Shown in pieces: positions 6,047 to 9,523 of a DNA stretch of 9,523 bases; position 1 is the stretch's first letter; every line of letters starts with the position of its first letter. The position numbers and the translations under genes are program-made. The DNA is from an uncultured Clostridia bacterium (GTDB taxonomy: Bacteria; Bacillota; Clostridia; TANB77; CAG-508): positions 1-9,523 of the forward strand of contig CALXZW010000047.1 of NCBI GenBank assembly GCA_944393345.1, in the 5' to 3' direction. A model generated the notes under the pieces. The model made no database searches, had not been told where the DNA came from, and saw only the letters and a list, made by a program, of their open reading frames with translations.

Positions 6047-6568
6047 ATGGAATCAGGAAACGCACTAATTACAGTAGTAGTAATAGTATTGGTAGGAGGG
6101 CTTTTAGTTGTATTTCCGATGTATATGATTGCCAATCAAAATGATAAAATAGCACAAAATATATTAGCGACTGAAACAACTAATTTGGTAAATGATATTA
6201 TTACTACTGGAGAATTTACAAGAGAAAAATTGGATAAATATGATCAAAAAATTTCTGCAACAGGATATGCATTTGACACCGAATATACAATTATGATATT
6301 AGATGAAAATCCATCTAAAAAAGAAATTTTAGCTAATGCTACTAAAATTGGAGAAAATGTATTTATAGTTGTGCAGAAAACACAAGTAGATGAATTGTTA
6401 AATAATCAACAAGGAAAAATGTTATTAAAACCTGGAGACAGAGTTAATATTAGGTCTACAATAAAAACTTCAACGTTATCTATGGACTTAGGTAGTTTTT
6501 TATTTGGAGCATCTTCAAAAGATATTAAAAATATGGCTGCAGAATCTTCAGGAGTAGTCACTAAATAA
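6047..6568 (+). CDS. Pilin-like protein 6, MESGNAL variant, 173 aa (TadE/DUF4320-like)
   Basis: Small membrane-anchored protein: MESGNALITVVV, one hydrophobic helix (about 8-29), then an outer domain. The segment LVNDIITTGEFTREKLDKY, followed by ISATGYAFDTEYTIMILDE (69-87), recalls small TadE-like or DUF4320-type proteins of Clostridia (helix, then a TG-x-hydrophobic-T step, then an ATG-hydrophobic-D strand). This is from memory and was not searched. GDRVNIRSTIK (130-140) and a terminal MDLGSFLFGASSKDIKNMA region follow. The acidic residue at position 2 ahead of the helix links it to MENASKAL proteins, but it lacks their F-N-x2-F core. TAGGAGG at 6035-6041, 5 bases before ATG, supports the start. 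A likely terminator hairpin follows the stop, so it may be the last gene of the abundant-subunit group. Confidence 0.65.
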   Translation: MESGNALITVVVIVLVGGLLVVFPMYMIANQNDKIAQNILATETTNLVNDIITTGEFTREKLDKYDQKISATGYAFDTEYTIMILDENPSKKEILANATKIGENVFIVVQKTQVDELLNNQQGKMLLKPGDRVNIRSTIKTSTLSMDLGSFLFGASSKDIKNMAAESSGVVTK

Positions 6569-6587
6569 AGATACTGTATTAAATAAG

Positions 6588-6613
6588 CTTGTAATTAATA
6601 ATTACAAGTTTTT
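6588..6613 (+). terminator. Probable intrinsic (possibly leaky) terminator
   Basis: CTTGTAATT and AATTACAAG pair perfectly over 9 bp around an AAT loop (6588-6608), followed directly by five T (6609-6613). Three outer pairs can extend the stem into the T run. It lies 20 bases after the stop of the 173-aa gene and 25 bases before the next start. The stem is mostly A-T, so partial read-through into the 532-aa gene is plausible and would lower its expression relative to the pilin-like genes. Confidence 0.6.
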
Positions 6614-6637
6614 AAATTAAGCAAAGGAAAGAAAAAT

Positions 6638-8236
6638 ATGAAATTAGAAGATTTAGGAGTAATTTTTATTATAATTATACTTCCAATATCTTTGATATTG
6701 GGATTTTATATAGATTCTCAAATTAATACATTAAATATACAAACGGAATATGATAGAAAATTACAGAAGTCTACTGCAGATGCTATAACGGCATTTCAAC
6801 TAAATACTGCAAATAGCAGTACATATGATATAATAAACTCCAAATTAAGAGATATTAATGCATCTGCTAATTTTTTCTATACATCTTTGGCAGATAATTT
6901 TAATTTACCAGGGTATGGAGAAGAACAATTAAAAGAATATGTTCCTGCATTAGTATATATAATGTATGATGGATATTATATTTATTCACCATTTATTAAT
7001 AAATTAGATCCTTTAGATGATTTTAGAAATAGTGCTACTTATAAAGAGGGAGAAAAAATATCAGGATTAAAACCATATATTTATTATAGTTGTAGATATA
7101 AAGTAGGAGGAAACACTGATTTTGTAATTACATATTCTTTAGATAATTATATTGTTCTACAGGGGAAGATAAATGGTGCAAATGTATATGATGCAGGATA
7201 TTTATTAGGTAATGTAGAATATGACAGTATTTCTGATAAAGTTAAATATAATGGAGTGGAGATTACTAGAGAGTCACAATTAAAAGAATATATAGGAAAT
7301 ACAGAATATACTTATATAAAAATAAATGGAGTAAAATATTATAAAGATAATTCAACAGGGAATTGGTTTTCTTTTATTAATGGTGAAAAGATACCAGAAT
7401 CACGAAAATATATTGGTGATTATAATGATTGTGCATATAGATATTATAAAGAAGCAGCAGAGTTTAAAGATAGAATTATAAATACATATGGTTTAGGAGA
7501 TTTAAAATCTAGCAATGCTGTTGAAATTAATCTAGATGGTTTCTATTCTGATTATGATATTTTTGCTTTTAATGATAATGGAATAAGTATAGAAGAAAAA
7601 AATTCAGATTTTAATCAACATAGATTACAAATTATTAGATATTGTATTGAAAGAAACTTATCTATTGCTATAGCAAACTACAATAATTATGTAGATGGTA
7701 CTAAAGCAAACTTCCAAATGCCAGAATTAAAGGAAACAGACTGGGATTTAATAGTAAATAATATTTCATTAATTAGTTTTATGCAAGGAATGAGTATTGG
7801 AGGAAAAATTTATAATGGATATTCTATTGTAGCCAATACACAAAATGCAGAACTAGTTTCACAAAATTCTATCTACATAACTCATAATGGTAAATATTAT
7901 GTTCCAAATTCCACTGAATTAAAAGAGTCAGATGCAGATGATTTATATGGAGCATATAATATAGATTTTAAAAGAAAGAGTATTGAACAATTAAAAGCAG
8001 GAACATCAAATGAATATGAGTTAATATATTATTATCCTAGAAAAGAGTTAGCAGATTATAATAGTATGGTTATGCAAATTAAAACAGAACCATATGATGA
8101 AATGATTACATATATAAAAAATTGTGGAAATGAAAAGTTAAAAAAAGCATATTATACTGCTTTGGGAAGAGAAAGATATAGTTTATATAGACCAGAAAAA
8201 AATCCGGAAACTTTAAAAAACTCATTTACAGAATAA
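6638..8236 (+). CDS. Large single-pass surface protein, MKLEDLG family, TadG-like position, 532 aa
   Basis: Not a named family that I recognise. MKLEDLGVIF leads into a hydrophobic helix (about 7-25), again with acidic residues immediately before it and no leader. The rest is one large extracytoplasmic domain. A helical EYDRKLQKSTADAITAFQLNT (36-57) follows the membrane, much as in TadE/TadG-type proteins. Then comes YVPALVYIMYDGYYIYSP (101-118) and a very Tyr/Asn-rich beta-like body with two similar short segments (VKYNGVEIT 202-210 and IKINGVKYY 227-235). Cysteines are at 152, 265, 336 and 496. By size and place it would be a large minor or tip component, like TadG among Tad pseudopilins. 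Its ribosome site (AAAGGA at 6623-6628) is weaker than those of the small subunits, in line with a low-copy part. Membrane anchoring is confident; the role is inferred. Confidence 0.65.
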   Translation: MKLEDLGVIFIIIILPISLILGFYIDSQINTLNIQTEYDRKLQKSTADAITAFQLNTANSSTYDIINSKLRDINASANFFYTSLADNFNLPGYGEEQLKEYVPALVYIMYDGYYIYSPFINKLDPLDDFRNSATYKEGEKISGLKPYIYYSCRYKVGGNTDFVITYSLDNYIVLQGKINGANVYDAGYLLGNVEYDSISDKVKYNGVEITRESQLKEYIGNTEYTYIKINGVKYYKDNSTGNWFSFINGEKIPESRKYIGDYNDCAYRYYKEAAEFKDRIINTYGLGDLKSSNAVEINLDGFYSDYDIFAFNDNGISIEEKNSDFNQHRLQIIRYCIERNLSIAIANYNNYVDGTKANFQMPELKETDWDLIVNNISLISFMQGMSIGGKIYNGYSIVANTQNAELVSQNSIYITHNGKYYVPNSTELKESDADDLYGAYNIDFKRKSIEQLKAGTSNEYELIYYYPRKELADYNSMVMQIKTEPYDEMITYIKNCGNEKLKKAYYTALGRERYSLYRPEKNPETLKNSFTE

Positions 8237-8243
8237 ATTAATT

Positions 8244-8272
8244 GAATATTAAATAAAAAAAAGTAAATACTA
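8244..8272 (+). promoter_or_regulatory. Candidate sigma-G (forespore) promoter of spoIVB
   Basis: GAATA at 8244-8248 fits the sigma-G -35 pattern G-H-A-T-R. After 17 bases, AATACTA at 8266-8272 matches six of seven positions of the -10 pattern CATACTA. In Bacillus subtilis spoIVB is under forespore sigma-G control (with some sigma-F), so a match here is expected. The start codon lies 58 bases after the -10. The site is AT-rich, so a chance match cannot be excluded. No convincing terminator separates it from the gene before. Confidence 0.45.
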
Positions 8273-8330
8273 CTAATAGCAAAAACTTTTCTTAGTTATG
8301 CATAAAAGCAGAAAGGAAATGATTGTAATT

Positions 8331-9523
8331 ATGAAAAAAACAATAAAAATGCTATTAATAGTATTTTTTTTAATATTAATATATTCATATTTTTTAGTAA
8401 TAGAAAATATACCAGAAACAATAACAATTTTTGAAGGTGAAAAAATACCTATAAAAACTATTCTAGGATTAAATGTAAAAAATAGTACATCAGAAATTAT
8501 TGAAACTGTATCAAATGAAGATAGTAAAATAAGTACAAAAGTAGGCCAAAGTAATTTAACCTTAAATTTATTTAATACTTTAAAAATTAAAGATATTGAA
8601 GTAAATACATTACCTAAAACAAAAGTAATACCAGTAGGTAATATTGCAGGTTTAAAACTATATACAAATGGCGTATTAGTAGTAGGAATGTCAGAGATTG
8701 AAGGAAAAGATAATAAAAAATATAAGCCTTATGAAAATTCTGGAATAGAAGAGGGAGATAGAATAGTAGAAATAAATGAAAATATAATAAGTTCAACAAA
8801 TGATTTAATAGAACAAGTTAATAATTCAAAAGGAGAAAAAATAGAAATAAAATACATCAAAGGGGAAGAAACAAAAGAATGTAGTATAGAGCCAATACAA
8901 TCTTATGACAATCAATATAAGTTAGGATTATGGGTAAGAGATAGTGCTGCAGGTGTAGGAACAGTAACATTTTATGAACCACAAAGTAAATCTTTTGGGG
9001 CATTAGGTCATGGAATTACTGATATAGATACACAGCAGTTAATAAATATAGCATCAGGAGAATTTGTAACAACTAGAGTTTTAAATATAGAAAAAGGACA
9101 AGCGGGCATGCCAGGAAGAATACAAGGGACAGTAGAAAATCAAGAAAATATAGGGCTAATATCTAAAAATACAAATTTTGGAATATATGGAAAAGTAACT
9201 AACTTATCTAGTCTAAACATAGACAGTTCTAAAGAAATGGAATTAGCATTAAGGGATGAAATAAAAACAGGCAAAGCAAAAATACTATGTAGTTTAGATA
9301 ATATAAATGTTGAAGAATATGAAATAGAAATCCAAAAAATATATAAAGAAAATAATTATGATAATAAAAGCATGAAAATAAAAATAACAGATCGAAGATT
9401 AATTGAAAAAACAGGTGGAATTATACAAGGAATGAGTGGTTCGCCAATAATACAAAATAATAAATTTGTAGGAGCAGTAACACATGTTCTAGTAGATAAT
9501 CCAACACAAGGTTATGCAGTATT
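8331..9523 (+). CDS. spoIVB: SpoIVB sporulation serine peptidase (3' partial)
   Basis: Forespore-made serine peptidase secreted into the space between forespore and mother cell. In Bacillus it cleaves SpoIVFA to trigger pro-sigma-K processing, and it can also cut SpoIIQ. The N-terminus (MKKTIKMLLIVFFLILIYSY) is a signal anchor. A PDZ domain spans about 101-187, with the SGIEEGDRIVEIN core. The peptidase domain starts near LGLWVRDSAAGVGTVTFY. Catalytic residues appear as H227 in LGHGITD, D354 in ITDRRL and S369 in GMSGSP. Their spacings (127 and 15) equal those of H236, D363 and S378 in B. subtilis SpoIVB as I recall them. 397 codons are present before the right edge, near the usual full length of about 425, so only the C-terminal end is missing. 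ATG 8331 is chosen because ATG 8319, in frame, has only 2 bases after its AAAGG; from 8331 the AAAGGA at 8312-8317 is 13 bases away, somewhat long. It is a strong indicator of an endospore former. Confidence 0.95.
   Translation, partial: MKKTIKMLLIVFFLILIYSYFLVIENIPETITIFEGEKIPIKTILGLNVKNSTSEIIETVSNEDSKISTKVGQSNLTLNLFNTLKIKDIEVNTLPKTKVIPVGNIAGLKLYTNGVLVVGMSEIEGKDNKKYKPYENSGIEEGDRIVEINENIISSTNDLIEQVNNSKGEKIEIKYIKGEETKECSIEPIQSYDNQYKLGLWVRDSAAGVGTVTFYEPQSKSFGALGHGITDIDTQQLINIASGEFVTTRVLNIEKGQAGMPGRIQGTVENQENIGLISKNTNFGIYGKVTNLSSLNIDSSKEMELALRDEIKTGKAKILCSLDNINVEEYEIEIQKIYKENNYDNKSMKIKITDRRLIEKTGGIIQGMSGSPIIQNNKFVGAVTHVLVDNPTQGYAV

Noticed and set aside
8319..8330. ATG 8319 as the spoIVB start
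   Set aside because: In frame, but only 2 bases separate it from the AAAGG element, too close for efficient initiation, and it would only add four residues before the signal anchor.
8237..8330. Terminator after the 532-aa gene
   Set aside because: Only a 5-bp TTAAT/ATTAA stem without a T run is visible, which is not enough to call.
8614..8799. Minus-strand 61-residue open frame
   Set aside because: Lies inside the PDZ-coding part of spoIVB on the other strand and is a low-complexity leucine-rich shadow.
1..9523. CRISPR array, tRNA, rRNA, insertion sequence or phage genes
   Set aside because: No regularly spaced repeats, no cloverleaf-like or rRNA stretches, no transposase or integrase motifs. 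The only direct repeats are the MENASKAL coding starts.

Overview
This is an AT-rich window (clearly under one third G+C). All genes lie on the + strand, most are tightly packed, and most have strong AGGAGG-type ribosome binding sites. The last gene, cut by the right edge, is a well-conserved spoIVB. The source is therefore most likely an endospore-forming, low-GC, single-membrane Firmicute of the Clostridia type. The genus cannot be named from the sequence.

Region 1 (1-3163) holds the engine of a Tad/type IV pilus-like machine. A TadA/CpaF-like secretion ATPase, cut at its 5' end, is followed 26 bases later by a 694-residue polytopic protein. That protein appears to carry two T2SF units (TadB-like plus TadC-like) in one chain, with a charged segment of about 90 residues predicted to lie outside the membrane.

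Region 2 (3181-6568) holds six small proteins in a row, each with one N-terminal hydrophobic helix. Three begin MENASKAL, one begins MENAVEAL and one begins MESGNAL. The sixth has lost this start but keeps parts of the same globular domain. They look like pilin or pseudopilin subunits. In five of them the acidic residue and hydrophobic helix start right at the initiator Met, so no leader or prepilin-peptidase site can be seen. Three share the core E-x-E-x3-F-N-x2-F-x2-Y, and four share a following helix and a C-terminal beta-hairpin.

Region 3 (6588-8236) starts with a hairpin followed by a short T run, a likely weak terminator or stoichiometry control. It is followed by a 532-residue single-pass protein beginning MKLEDLG, with a large tyrosine-rich outer domain. 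Its position is that of a TadG-like large or tip subunit.

Region 4 (8237-9523) has a short intergenic stretch with a candidate forespore sigma-G promoter, then spoIVB. The spoIVB catalytic His/Asp/Ser residues have the same spacing as I recall for Bacillus subtilis SpoIVB.

Working model (inference): the ATPase powers the TadB/TadC-like platform, which extracts the leaderless pilin-like proteins from the membrane and assembles them, with the 532-residue protein as a large minor subunit. No prepilin peptidase, secretin or TadZ-like gene is in the window; they may lie upstream or be absent. The most interesting content is this apparently undescribed family of leaderless pilin-like proteins and its Tad-like assembly machine beside a sporulation gene. 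A functional link to sporulation is not shown.
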